From assembly GCF_024380015.1 (NCBI RefSeq), contig NZ_CP101509.1:930001-994000 (forward strand): a DNA stretch of 64,000 nt. Direction: 5' to 3'. Every line of letters begins with the position of its first letter. The first letter of the stretch is position 1. Shown here piece after piece: positions 8,943-17,759 of this stretch. The DNA comes from Photobacterium atrarenae. Its GTDB lineage: Bacteria > Pseudomonadota > Gammaproteobacteria > Enterobacterales > Vibrionaceae. Both the position numbers and the translations under genes were made by a program. Under the pieces are notes generated by a model that ran no database searches, had not been told where the DNA came from, and was given only the letters and a program-made list of their open reading frames with translations.

Positions 8943-9705
8943 TGCACTGGAGATCAGCCACTTTGCTTTAGGTGGATTTTATCTGCTGCTTTTGTTGCCG
9001 CTGCTCTTGTTTGCCCGCTGGCAGCTTGGCCTTGGCCGTACGATGGTGACGGCCGTGCTGCGGATGACGCTGCAGCTGGCGGTGGTGGGGATCTATTTAC
9101 AAACCCTGTTTGCGTTTCAGAACCCGATGCTGAACCTGGCGTGGTTGTCGGTGATGGTGTTGGTGGCCGGTTACAGTATCTGTCGCCGGGCGGAAATCAG
9201 TTTAAAGAAAGTGATACCCGCCGTCGTCGCTGGGCAGGTTGTAGCCTTGTTAGTGACTCTGCCGGCCTTGCTGGCCGGGGTGATTCAGGCCGAGCCCTGG
9301 TGGCAGGCGCAATATATGATCCCGGTGGCCGGGATGCTGTTGGGCAATTGTCTGACCGCCAATGTCTTGGCGATAGAACGCTGGCACAGTGGGCTTCAGG
9401 CGCAGCAAAATGACTACCAGTTCTATCTGGCGCTGGGCGCGCCCAATCCGGTCCAGCCGTTTGTCCGCACCGCCGTCAAAGCGGCGCTGGCGCCGCAATT
9501 GGCATCGATGACGACGCTGGGAATTGTCAGCCTGCCGGGAATGATGACCGGGCAAATTCTGGGGGGGACGGCACCATTGCTGGCGGTGAAATACCAGTTG
9601 GTGATCATGGTAGCGATTTTTATTGCCGCGACCTTGTCGGTCGCGACAGCCCTGGCGCTGATCAGCCGTTTTGCCTTTAACCGCTACGGGCAGCTGGTGC
9701 TCTAG
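8935..9705 (+). CDS. fetB: Metal-export permease, FetB/YbbM-like (UPF0014)
   Basis: The 256-residue integral membrane protein has about seven hydrophobic segments and the UPF0014 landmarks IPVAGMLLGN and SLPGMMTGQILGG...AVKYQ. E. coli FetB with FetA exports iron and helps resist oxidative stress; the substrate here is inferred from that family. Its ATG at 8935 lies inside the end of the ATPase gene (8-base overlap), nine bases after GGAG, so the two are translationally coupled. In-frame starts further upstream fall within the ATPase gene and are less likely. Confidence 0.85.
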   Translation: MNNALEISHFALGGFYLLLLLPLLLFARWQLGLGRTMVTAVLRMTLQLAVVGIYLQTLFAFQNPMLNLAWLSVMVLVAGYSICRRAEISLKKVIPAVVAGQVVALLVTLPALLAGVIQAEPWWQAQYMIPVAGMLLGNCLTANVLAIERWHSGLQAQQNDYQFYLALGAPNPVQPFVRTAVKAALAPQLASMTTLGIVSLPGMMTGQILGGTAPLLAVKYQLVIMVAIFIAATLSVATALALISRFAFNRYGQLVL

Positions 9706-10195
9706 GCTGAGGCCTGCTGTTGCCGCTGGTGAAGGCAAGTTGACGACGGATGTTGAGCAGCGTTGTGGGGAGCAAGCGCTTATCGGTTGGAGCGCAGGCG
9801 GGTTGCAGGATTGGTGATCAGTTCATAGGTGATCCCGGCCTGATCGAAAGATTGCATCAGGGCTGGCAGGTTACGGTGGTAGGTCATGGTTCTTCCCGAG
9901 GGGAAATGCGCTTTCAGGAGCATGTCGATCTTCCTTATGATCTGGCTTTGTGGCAATCTGTAGTGGATTGCGCTGTTAATGGATTGTTTTTATAGCATAA
10001 CAATTCCACATTATTGCCTATCTATTCGTTCTGGTCTAGTTTCATATTGGTTTGGTGGCATATTTTTCTGTTGCCGAATGTAACATTGCGCGTGTAGGCA
10101 ACCGGGAGCTCGGGGGCTTGGCACGTACTTCGAAGCTTCACGGCATTGGAACCTGAAGCGGGGAGTGTGGCTAAATGATTGGGTTTAAAAAAGAA
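9706..10195. other. Intergenic region, no clear gene
   Basis: Apart from a 35-codon leftward frame at 9780-9887 and a terminator hairpin at its right end, no gene is recognised. A rightward 81-codon frame starting at 9750 is low in protein character and is not called. Confidence 0.4.
9780..9887 (-). CDS. Possible small protein (35 residues)
   Basis: A leftward ATG frame encodes a soluble 35-residue peptide starting MTYHRNLPALMQSF and ending in an Arg-rich tail. GGGAAG lies about seven bases upstream. The composition is protein-like, but the short length and lack of a known family leave it doubtful; it could also be the start of a truncated gene. Confidence 0.3.
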   Translation of the reverse strand: MTYHRNLPALMQSFDQAGITYELITNPATRLRSNR

Positions 10196-10218
10196 AAGCG
10201 GCGTAAAGCACGCCGCTT
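10196..10218 (-). terminator. Leftward intrinsic terminator
   Basis: AAGCGGCGT and ACGCCGCTT form a 9-bp stem with a 5-base loop. Read leftward it is followed by TTTTCTTTTTT. It would stop transcripts coming from the Sel1 gene region, about 340 bases upstream on that strand. Confidence 0.75.
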
Positions 10219-10393
10219 GAATGAAGTGAAGCAATCGTTGTTATTGATTATTAATAAAATATTCCCGCCAGATGATTGAACGATGATCGTACGGGAATGA
10301 GCCAGCTAACGTATCGTAAATATTCAAGCCGTGACAGGCGTTTTGTTTTAATTATTAAATTAACTCAATGATTATTTTAATTAAATTTTAATT

Positions 10394-10556
10394 TATACCA
10401 ATCACAGTAAGTAAGTGTTCAGAAACAGCGTCGGAAAAATGCTTGAGAACAAGGCCGAATTTTTCGATAAGTAGTGATTCTACAATCAAAAATTCTAACG
10501 CAGTTATCGAGCATTTTAACAAGCTAGGATGACCAGTTATTTACTACGATTGGTAT
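10394..10556. repeat. Dispersed repeat with ATACCAATC inverted ends (long copy)
   Basis: This 163-bp element begins TATACCAATCACAGTAAGT and ends CTACGATTGGTAT, giving inverted termini of about 9 bp. Its reverse complement matches the element at 30418-30520, which lacks about 57 internal bases, and its right arm matches 5070-5118. It carries no open frame of note. The size, inverted ends and intergenic position suit a MITE-like element or a palindromic intergenic repeat. Confidence 0.8.
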
Positions 10557-11011
10557 TATACGGCTTCAAGCAAAATTTTCGAATCATCGTTTCCGTTCAG
10601 GAAAGATTCATTCAACCAGTAGGTGCCTTGCTCAATGTCATCTTCGTTTTTTGCGCTTAATAGCAGCAGGCTACCGATTTCAAATTGCGCTTCGGCATCA
10701 CCATTTTGGGCGGACTTCTCAAACAGGCCCTGGGCGCGCACCAGATCCTGGTTGCAGTGCTTGCCCTGCTGGTAGAGGGAGGCCAGGCAAAGCTGGGCAT
10801 AGCTGTCACCAAATGTATCAGCCAGCTCCAAATAATAGATGGCGTTACGATAATCCTTTGAATTCAGATAAAATTGATACATGAATTCCGCGATATCACT
10901 ATTTTCTGATGCGGCTTTTTTTAGTTCGGATTGTTGCTGTTCAGAAAGTGAACCAGCAGATAATTGCTGCTCAATTTCCTCAATGGATAATTGGGGTGTG
11001 TTGTTGTTCAT
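10556..11011 (-). CDS. Sel1-repeat (TPR-like) protein
   Basis: The 151-residue protein has a charged, Gln-rich N-terminus and two to three Sel1-like repeats in residues about 50-150, with patterns such as AQLCLASLYQQGKHCNQDLV and AQFEIGSLLLLSA. No signal peptide is visible, so a cytoplasmic scaffold or adaptor role is likely. The stop codon lies exactly at the end of the ATACCAATC repeat, so the original C-terminus may have been replaced by the insertion. The ATG at 11011 is taken; an alternative 15 codons upstream is less protein-like. Confidence 0.65.
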   Translation of the reverse strand: MNNNTPQLSIEEIEQQLSAGSLSEQQQSELKKAASENSDIAEFMYQFYLNSKDYRNAIYYLELADTFGDSYAQLCLASLYQQGKHCNQDLVRAQGLFEKSAQNGDAEAQFEIGSLLLLSAKNEDDIEQGTYWLNESFLNGNDDSKILLEAV

Positions 11012-11056
11012 AACTCGTTCAGCCAAGGAAAGTGAGCGGGTAAAATAACAGAACAA

Positions 11057-11447
11057 AAAAAGATAATAAAAAAGTACTAGCGTCTCAAAAATGATAAAAA
11101 ATCAATATGCTAGTTTTCCGCATGTTTAATTTGTCTGATTTTTCAGCCAGTTAATATCTGCCTGAAATTTGATCGATCTCACAAAATAATTGCCTGATCG
11201 CTTGGTTTTTATGCGATTTAACGAAGAGTGGCTGGGGATTATCCGGCTTGGAACCGCGATACAGCGCAGGGCAGATGCGTTGACCGATGAGAACCATGGC
11301 AGGTGCCTGACACTCAGACCACCGTTCGGCAGGTGAGTTCCCTCACGGCATGTCTCCGGCAAAAGCCGGGGAAGTGACACGTGCAAGGCAATTTGGGATA
11401 CACTTGCCATTCAGAGACAGAGACTACCCAGACTTAATGAAGAGACG
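11057..11447. other. Intergenic region between divergent genes
   Basis: The region separates the leftward Sel1 gene from the rightward kinase gene. The left part is AT-rich and would carry the Sel1 promoter. A leftward open frame of about 94 codons is not convincing. No structured RNA or repeat was recognised. Confidence 0.4.
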
Positions 11448-12536
11448 ATGACCATCACCCCGGAGATATTGCAACAGGTCGCTCAGGCGACAGGCGCCAA
11501 GTGTGTCGCCCAAACCCAAATGATTCAGCCGCTCTGGGGCGGCTACGGCGAGTTGTTCCGAGCCTGGCTGCAGGGCAGTGAGCATCTTTCGGTCATCGTT
11601 AAACACATCAAACTGCCGCAGCCGAAATATCACCCCCGCGGCTGGAATACTGATCGCTCCCATCAGCGGAAGTTACACTCCTACCAAGTCGAGACCCACT
11701 GGTACCGGGGCTTTGCCGGTCATTGTCCTGAAGAGTGCCCGGTGCCACAGTGCCTGTATGTTCATGAGGAAGATGGCGAAATTCTGTTGATCCTGGAAGA
11801 TTTGGCGACCCTGGGTTTCAGCGAAGTACGTCAAACTGCCTCCGAGACCGAAGTGCAAGCGTGTCTGCGTTGGCTGGCCTGGTTCCATGCCCTGCATCTG
11901 GGTGTGGCGCCCGCTGGCTTGTGGCCGACCGGTACCTACTGGCACTTGGCAACCCGCCCGGATGAGCTGGCCGCGCTGGAAGATCCGGCGTTAAAGGCCG
12001 CCGCTCAGCGTATCGATCAGGTGCTTGCTCAGTGCCGGTACCAGACCCTGGTGCATGGTGATGCCAAGCTGGCCAATTTCTGTTTGACCCCGGACGGCAC
12101 GCAGGTTGCGGCGGTTGATTTTCAGTATGTTGGCGGCGGTTGCGGGATGAAAGATGTGATCCTGTTTCTCAGCAGCTGTATCCCGTTCGAGCAATGTGAA
12201 GCACGGGTTCCGGCGCTGCTCGATGGCTATTTTGCTGAATTGCGCCAAGCGATTACTGCGCTGTCGGAAACAGGCGAGCTGAAGTTAGCGGCCAGGATGC
12301 AGCTGACCCCGGCGACGCTGGCCGCCGATGTTGAGCAGGCGTGGCGGCCGCTCTATGCAATTGCCTGGGCGGACTTCCAGCGTTTTGTGAAAGGCTGGTG
12401 TCCGGATCACTGGAAAATCAACGCCTATACAGAGCAACTGACGCGTCAGGCCTTGAATCAGCTTGATCGTTTTGAGATTGAGCCCGGCGCGAACTCAGCT
12501 GCATCCACTGACCCCAATCCGCCGATGCAGGAGTGA
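11448..12536 (+). CDS. APH/choline-kinase-fold small-molecule kinase (EcKinase-like)
   Basis: The 362-residue protein has the aminoglycoside-phosphotransferase/choline-kinase fold. The catalytic loop reads [11 protein letters not shown] (HGDxxxxN, near residue 202) and the metal-binding Asp is in [15 protein letters not shown]. The wider pattern resembles the ecdysteroid-kinase-like branch, so it probably phosphorylates a hydroxyl on a small molecule rather than an antibiotic. It sits four bases before a phosphatase of the inositol-monophosphatase family, forming a kinase/phosphatase pair. The ATG at 11448 follows GAAGAGACG. Substrate unknown. Confidence 0.75.
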   Translation: MTITPEILQQVAQATGAKCVAQTQMIQPLWGGYGELFRAWLQGSEHLSVIVKHIKLPQPKYHPRGWNTDRSHQRKLHSYQVETHWYRGFAGHCPEECPVPQCLYVHEEDGEILLILEDLATLGFSEVRQTASETEVQACLRWLAWFHALHLGVAPAGLWPTGTYWHLATRPDELAALEDPALKAAAQRIDQVLAQCRYQTLVHGDAKLANFCLTPDGTQVAAVDFQYVGGGCGMKDVILFLSSCIPFEQCEARVPALLDGYFAELRQAITALSETGELKLAARMQLTPATLAADVEQAWRPLYAIAWADFQRFVKGWCPDHWKINAYTEQLTRQALNQLDRFEIEPGANSAASTDPNPPMQE

Positions 12537-12540
12537 TCGC

Positions 12541-13515
12541 ATGCGCTTGTCGATATCCCAGCTTCAACAGTTATTGGCTCTGGCGGTTGAAGCCGCTGAG
12601 CAAGCGGGTGCCTGTATTGCCGGGTTTGATCGCAGCCGGTTGCAGGTTGGGCATAAATTCGGCGGCGATAGCCTGAGCTCACAGGTGGTCACTCAGGTCG
12701 ACCTCGACAGCCAGGCCCGGATCCTCGCGGTGCTGGAGCCGACGTTGGCGCAGTATGATCTGGCGTTGCTGAGTGAAGAAAACGCCAGCGAGTTAGATGT
12801 TGCCGCGCATCCACGGCTGCATCAGCCTTACTTCTGGTGCATTGACCCGCTTGACGGCACCCTGCCGTTTATCGAAGCCGCGGCAGCGCCAGAGGAGCCC
12901 AACCCGTCAGCATCAGGGGCGTCCGGCTATGCCGTCGCGATTGCGCTGGTGGATCGAGCCGGGTGGCCGTGGCTTGGCGTGGTGCATGATCCGGCAACCG
13001 GTGAGACCTTTCAGGCGCTGAACCCAAGTGCGCCGCACGATGGCGCCCAGTGCCAGGTGCTGCGCAATGGTCAGCCCTGGCAGCCCGCAGTCACGGAGGC
13101 GCGCGGCCCGTTCCGGGTCTACGTCGATCGCAGTTTTCTACGTGATCCGCGCTATCCGGCTTGTCTGGAAATCCTGGAATCGATCGCTGCTCAGGCGGGT
13201 CTGCCACTGGCGGTAGTACATAACCGCGGCGCCGTGATGAACGCCATGGGGGTGATAACGCACGCATCTGGGTGTTATCTTAAACTACCCAAAGTTAGTA
13301 AAGGCGGTGGAAGCGTATGGGACTTCAGCGCTACAGCTGCAATTGCTCAGGTCTGTGGCACGGTTTGGGTCAGTGATATCGCCGGCCGGCCGCTGGATCT
13401 CAACCGACCGGACTCCAACTTTATGAACCATCGTGGGGTGTTGTATCTCAATATGCCGGATCCGGAGGCTGCTGCGACGCATCTGATTGACCGACTTGCG
13501 CCGCTAACATCTTGA
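12541..13515 (+). CDS. Inositol-monophosphatase-family phosphatase (CysQ-like)
   Basis: The 324-residue protein carries the family metal-site motifs: SEENAS (Glu), WCIDPLDGTLPF (DPxDGT) and VWDFSATAAI. Such enzymes remove phosphate from inositol phosphates, sugar phosphates or 3'-phosphoadenosine phosphates with Mg2+. It is longer than CysQ and carries an insertion after DGTLPF. The ATG at 12541 follows GCAGGAG with ideal spacing; a longer in-frame version would overlap the kinase gene. The four-base gap to the kinase suggests coupled translation. Which substrate the pair shares is not evident. Confidence 0.8.
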   Translation: MRLSISQLQQLLALAVEAAEQAGACIAGFDRSRLQVGHKFGGDSLSSQVVTQVDLDSQARILAVLEPTLAQYDLALLSEENASELDVAAHPRLHQPYFWCIDPLDGTLPFIEAAAAPEEPNPSASGASGYAVAIALVDRAGWPWLGVVHDPATGETFQALNPSAPHDGAQCQVLRNGQPWQPAVTEARGPFRVYVDRSFLRDPRYPACLEILESIAAQAGLPLAVVHNRGAVMNAMGVITHASGCYLKLPKVSKGGGSVWDFSATAAIAQVCGTVWVSDIAGRPLDLNRPDSNFMNHRGVLYLNMPDPEAAATHLIDRLAPLTS

Positions 13516-13678
13516 TCTCATATGCCGCTTCTTTTTATTGCTCGAGTAGAGCAAATATTCTAGATGTGACTCGCAACTCATTCCTTGTGTCATAGGTTTG
13601 TCAGCAAACTATCACGATGCAGGCACTGGGGAATTGATTGTCGCCGGAAATTTCTTTCCCTTCGCGAATGTCGTATTG

Positions 13679-13700
13679 AAGGTGCCTCAAAAGGCACCTT
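13679..13700 (+). terminator. Terminator of the kinase/phosphatase operon
   Basis: AAGGTGCCT, a CAAA loop and AGGCACCTT form a 9-bp stem followed by TTCTTGT. Confidence 0.85.
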
Positions 13701-13748
13701 TTCTTGTCCGTATCAACCAGTAATGATCCAGGTTGGCGGACAGAAAAA

Positions 13749-13770
13749 AGCCAGAGACTGGGCTCTGGCT
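13749..13770 (-). terminator. Terminator of the lipoprotein gene
   Basis: AGCCAGAG and CTCTGGCT form an 8-bp stem with a 6-base loop. Read leftward it ends in TTTTTT, so it stops transcripts from the lipoprotein gene whose stop is at 13849. It lies back to back with the rightward terminator at 13679. Confidence 0.8.
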
Positions 13771-13848
13771 CAGGTTGCTTCTTTCAGACATGGAAGCCGA
13801 AGCTTGGCTCGTCACGATGAACGATATGCTCTGGCTTCAGTTTGCCGG

Positions 13849-15660
13849 TTATCGCATTTGCTCTAGGATAAACTGGTAGTGATTCGGGGTATCACATTCC
13901 TGAATGAACAGGGTTGGATACGTGTCGCTGTCCGGATCTGATCCGAGTTTTTTTTCGAATTCTAAATAGTCGCCGCCTCGATCTATGAGATTATTCTCGT
14001 AGATCCAGGTTAAGGTTTGACCGTTTGGCAGTTTGACCTCGTAATGGGTGTCAAATGTCCCTGGAACTGCATCTTGTGAAATACCGGTCGAGGTATCAAA
14101 ACTTAAAAATCGGTCACTTCCCTGATACTGGTGCGCGACACCGCTTGAGAAGGTGCCTTCAAAATCACCATAGTCGACGTGATACGCAAAGCTAACTTGT
14201 CCGTTCATTTCATCGATGGGTGTGACTGAGTTGTTGCCGGCATCAAGACGAACCGTGATTTCGAGCGGTTTATCCCATGCTATTGGGGCGTGGCATTTTT
14301 GTTCCGCTCCGGACTCATGGCCAGTTATTTTTGCTTGCCAGGCTTGATACAATGCTTCCGCTTTCTCTTTATCGTTGATGAGCAGACCATGGCCGTTTTC
14401 TTCTGCGACCAGTAAGACATCACGGTTGCTTGACATTAAACGCCACGACAGGGATTCATCGTCTTCCGGGAATTGAATCGCCAGGTTTTGATGTCCGTCG
14501 GTGTCTACAATGGCCCAGTTTGCTTCGAATCCACCTTCTGAATCTTTGATCTGCACCGTGCCTTCTTTCTCATCAGAAAACACCAGCTCACCAAGCATCG
14601 GTTTAGGGTTTTTGCTTGAAGAATCATCGCTGAGATAATACCACGTCTGGCCTTCGAAAGATGTTGCCTGCATGTCGGTACGCTGGTAAGCATCAGCTGT
14701 AACCCAGAAGTGCAAATCATGAATGCCTTGTCTCACATTGGCAAGGGTCAGCAAGATATTTTCAGATGAGTAAATGAACTCATCTTCTTCAATGACATCA
14801 CCGTCACCCTTGATGAAAATGCTGGACCCTTCAATGGAATAGTCAGTCTTCTCATCTTCGCCTTCAAATGAAATCGTGCCATCCTTGAAGGTGGCTTTCG
14901 CAATACCCTCTTCCGAGAAATAGGCTTCATTGAAGCTTGCGATAGACCACGCGGCTTTCTTTTCCAGATGCTGTTGCAGGTCTTTGATGATATTTTCCTG
15001 AACCACGTTTCCTTCCGGATCAAGCCTCAGGACGATGTCGTTCAAATTATCGAGCGTGTTTTTATTGGCATGCTCATGAATGGTTTCTTGTGCTTTTTGG
15101 ATAACCTGATCGGCCTTTGTCAATTCAACGCCGGCGACAGAGCGGGCAATGAAATGTGCTTTCACGGCATCATCATTGGTTTCTTTGAGCTCAATGTAAT
15201 CGCCTGAAATGACGGTTTCATCAAGATCCAGAGCAATAGCTAACTCACTGAGGGAAATCTTTTTCTGAAAGGCCAGTGTGGTAAAGGGAGTCACGACATC
15301 ATTGTCGGCGCTTGCTAACATGGCGTAACTTTGCAGGAGGCGTGAGCTTGGGTTATCACTGTCTACCGTTTTGCCGGCAATAATATTCGCGATAATAGGG
15401 TAGCCTGACTGTGCTCCACTTAATTCGAAAGTCCCTTCACTATTGGTAAAGCCAACTTTTTCATCATCATCGCACTTTTCATTCTGGTTTTTATCAATGC
15501 AAATCTCTGCGTTTGCCAGGTAACCATCAATGACTTTGATCGTTTTCTTCTGTGCCGTTTCTTCTTGAGGCTGTGTTTTTGAGTCAGAAGACCCGCCACA
15601 GGCGGTTAAAGTTAACGCGGAGAGGATAGATGTGGTAATCAGTGTTTTATTAATTTTCAT
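13849..15660 (-). CDS. Large secreted lipoprotein of unknown function
   Basis: The 603-residue protein has a lipoprotein signal peptide ending LTLTACGGSS, so Cys21 would be lipidated; residue +2 is Gly, suggesting outer-membrane sorting. A linker rich in Ser, Gln and Glu follows. Residues about 45-95 resemble a small regulatory beta domain (VIDGYLANAEICIDKNQNEKCDDDE with a Dx[DN]xDG-like acidic loop). The C-terminal half is beta-rich with no recognised catalytic motif. It stands alone, with its own terminator. Related long Cys-lipidated proteins are common in Vibrionaceae, but no function can be assigned. Confidence 0.8.
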   Translation of the reverse strand: MKINKTLITTSILSALTLTACGGSSDSKTQPQEETAQKKTIKVIDGYLANAEICIDKNQNEKCDDDEKVGFTNSEGTFELSGAQSGYPIIANIIAGKTVDSDNPSSRLLQSYAMLASADNDVVTPFTTLAFQKKISLSELAIALDLDETVISGDYIELKETNDDAVKAHFIARSVAGVELTKADQVIQKAQETIHEHANKNTLDNLNDIVLRLDPEGNVVQENIIKDLQQHLEKKAAWSIASFNEAYFSEEGIAKATFKDGTISFEGEDEKTDYSIEGSSIFIKGDGDVIEEDEFIYSSENILLTLANVRQGIHDLHFWVTADAYQRTDMQATSFEGQTWYYLSDDSSSKNPKPMLGELVFSDEKEGTVQIKDSEGGFEANWAIVDTDGHQNLAIQFPEDDESLSWRLMSSNRDVLLVAEENGHGLLINDKEKAEALYQAWQAKITGHESGAEQKCHAPIAWDKPLEITVRLDAGNNSVTPIDEMNGQVSFAYHVDYGDFEGTFSSGVAHQYQGSDRFLSFDTSTGISQDAVPGTFDTHYEVKLPNGQTLTWIYENNLIDRGGDYLEFEKKLGSDPDSDTYPTLFIQECDTPNHYQFILEQMR

Positions 15661-16302
15661 TATTTCTCTGAATGTTTACTGTGAATGATATATCCATCTG
15701 TGATTTATATGAGACGGTGCTATTAAGCGCTTGGTATCATAGATTTAAATTGTTTAACTATCAATAAGATATGATTAAATCATGATTTTAAATTGACGGC
15801 CGGAACCCTCGGTTGTTTTGAGCGATGTCAGTAACATCATCCGGTGTTGTATAGGAGTAAACGCTTATCGATGGGTTGGTTTAAAAATAACTCTGAATAT
15901 ATGACTGATGAATTAAGTCAGAAATGATTGGCTGGAATGTCCAGGTCAATCAAGACGAAATGTTTTTCGGAAAGCCTAAATGAACGCCACGGTGATAACG
16001 ATATGCGCTGCATTGGATGCGCGTATCGTATTCACCCTATGGACTTCACACGTTGACAAGAGAGGCTTGACTTAGGGGGGATCGTTGCTAATGTGAATTT
16101 TGTGGCATATGTTTGCAGTGGACAGCCGCAAGCATAGGCAACTGAATTGACCATGCCGTTGTGCTGCCCGTATCACTTACCGGCTTATCCAATTGAATGC
16201 TCCGTTTTGTTGCTATCCAATCGCGCTTCCCTGTTGATGTTTGGGTATTGTCACACAAAAGAACAATAACATTTAACGACGATATCAAAGAGGGTACATC
16301 TT
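15661..16302. other. Intergenic region, AT-rich left part
   Basis: The left 150 bases are AT-rich and should hold the lipoprotein promoter; the near-palindrome TTAAATCATGATTTTAA lies near 15775-15791. The right part precedes the STAS gene. A leftward 66-codon frame at 16088-16288 is not convincing. No RNA gene was recognised. Confidence 0.4.
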
Positions 16303-16722
16303 ATGGACAACGTAGCCATCAGCCGGACACAACTGGGCGGGGAATCGCCAATTGTGGCATCGGAAATGTTTGAATCCTGTATCTACACAGGCTTATTCGG
16401 CACCATTGACTCTGCCCGTATGGAGGCGATCACGGACAAACTAACGAAAATGATCGAGTCTTCCGACAATCAATTTGTGATCATTGATCTGACCAATGTC
16501 GATGCCATTGATACCTCCGTTGCATCGCAACTGGTCCGTACCGCAGATACTATGGTGCTGGTAGGGGTGAAACCGGTTTTTTGCGGTATCAGGGGGCTGT
16601 TGGCCCGCACGATGGTATCTGCAGGCGTGGATTTGGGGCGGCATGATATCGTCAGAGACTTAAAAGCAGCGGCGTTACGTTGTCTAGAGCTATCCGGATA
16701 CAAGTTATGTCCGATTGCGTAA
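16303..16722 (+). CDS. STAS-domain anti-sigma antagonist, RsbS-like
   Basis: The 139-residue protein is a single STAS domain. The conserved phosphorylation loop reads NVDAIDTSVASQL, with Thr71 (or Ser72) as the probable phosphoacceptor, and the C-terminal part (VKPVFCGIRGLLARTMV) matches the RsbS/RsbR family. In partner switching such a protein binds a kinase or stressosome scaffold until phosphorylated. Its coding end overlaps the next gene, an RsbT-like kinase fused to an RsbX-like phosphatase. No RsbR-type co-scaffold with a sensor domain is next to it. SD-like GAGGG precedes the ATG. Confidence 0.85.
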   Translation: MDNVAISRTQLGGESPIVASEMFESCIYTGLFGTIDSARMEAITDKLTKMIESSDNQFVIIDLTNVDAIDTSVASQLVRTADTMVLVGVKPVFCGIRGLLARTMVSAGVDLGRHDIVRDLKAAALRCLELSGYKLCPIA

Positions 16723-17759
16723 GGCAATTACCGCGCTGTCCTGAGGCCGTCAGTTTGAGCCTCGTTGTGCAGAGTGAAGCTGATGTATATGCTGCGGCTG
16801 CGCACTGCAAGAGCGCCGCACTCGGTCTGGGGATTTCAGAATATCGGGCAAGCATGTTTGGTATGGCCGTTTCTGAAATCGCCATGAATACCGTTCGGTA
16901 CGCCGGCGGCGGCTGCGTTCTTGTCAAAGTGATGCCGCGCGGTGTGGACGCCACCGTAGAAGATCAGGGGCCTGGCATAGCCAGCCTGTCGCAAGCTTTT
17001 CAGGATGGCTATTCGACTTTCGCCGGGCAGAGCCTCGGATTGGGGTTGGGGGCGGCGTCCCGTTGTGTGGATGAACTGACGGTATATCGATCCGATGCAA
17101 ACGGCACCGCGGTAGGTTTGCGGCAATACCTTCCCGTCTCCGACGAGGACGTGACGGTCCGGGCGATTTCTCATCCGGCAGTGAATGAAATCTATAACTG
17201 CAACCGGTATGTGCTGAAGGACTACCAAGGCGATAAAACCCTGATCGCGCTGATCGATGGTGCCGGAGACTGCGGTGGCAGGGCAGAGGCTGCCCGCATT
17301 GCGAATTTCATTGCCGAGACGGTTCGGTCCTGTTTTTCGTACCCGCTTGATGAGATGGTCAGGCAATGTCATGCGGCGTTGGTGCAGGACAGCATAAGTT
17401 CGAGGTCGAACAAAGCGAAGGTTTGCCTGCTTCGTGTGACGCCAGGTGAGATCGAGTATGTCGGTATTGGCCTTCCCTGCGCGCGCTGGCTATATGGCAA
17501 TGACGAACCATTTCCGGTTCAGCCTGGCGATCTGGGAAAGTTCATGCCTGAGCGCATTGATGTGTACACAGTCCCTCGGCCGAGTCGGTTCTGCCTGGCG
17601 CTTCATTCGGCGGGTATTGTCTGGCGCGAACCGGTCAACTTCATTGGCGACAACAGACGGCGTGATTTATACGGGCTGGTACAATCTCTGTTTGACGCCT
17701 GTGCTGAGGCAACGATTGATGCCACCATTATTGTGGTTCGGGGAGGATGTCATGAATGA
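16707..17759 (+). CDS. RsbT-like kinase fused to RsbX-like PP2C phosphatase
   Basis: The 350-residue protein joins two opposing partner-switch activities. Residues about 15-140 are a GHKL kinase with N box AVSEIAMNTVRYA, G1 VEDQGPGI and G2 SLGLGLGAASRCVDEL. Residues about 155-350 resemble the RsbX/SpoIIE phosphatase fold, with LIALIDGAGDCGG as the probable metal site. It should phosphorylate the upstream STAS protein and dephosphorylate the same or a related partner. Two starts are possible: TTG at 16680 or ATG at 16707; both overlap the STAS gene. The ATG is preferred by fit to RsbT. It overlaps the GGDEF-EAL gene by 8 bases. Confidence 0.8.
   Translation: MSDCVRQLPRCPEAVSLSLVVQSEADVYAAAAHCKSAALGLGISEYRASMFGMAVSEIAMNTVRYAGGGCVLVKVMPRGVDATVEDQGPGIASLSQAFQDGYSTFAGQSLGLGLGAASRCVDELTVYRSDANGTAVGLRQYLPVSDEDVTVRAISHPAVNEIYNCNRYVLKDYQGDKTLIALIDGAGDCGGRAEAARIANFIAETVRSCFSYPLDEMVRQCHAALVQDSISSRSNKAKVCLLRVTPGEIEYVGIGLPCARWLYGNDEPFPVQPGDLGKFMPERIDVYTVPRPSRFCLALHSAGIVWREPVNFIGDNRRRDLYGLVQSLFDACAEATIDATIIVVRGGCHE

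Noticed and set aside
8188..8961. 257-codon leftward frame
   Set aside because: Antisense to fetA, Pro/Ala/Arg-rich and without any family pattern; a GC-rich shadow.
11126..11410. 94-codon leftward frame
   Set aside because: Composition is not protein-like and it sits in the promoter region of the kinase gene.
17446..17751. 102-codon N-terminal extension of the GGDEF-EAL gene
   Set aside because: It lies inside the kinase-phosphatase gene in another frame, and a strong GGGAGG precedes the ATG at 17752.
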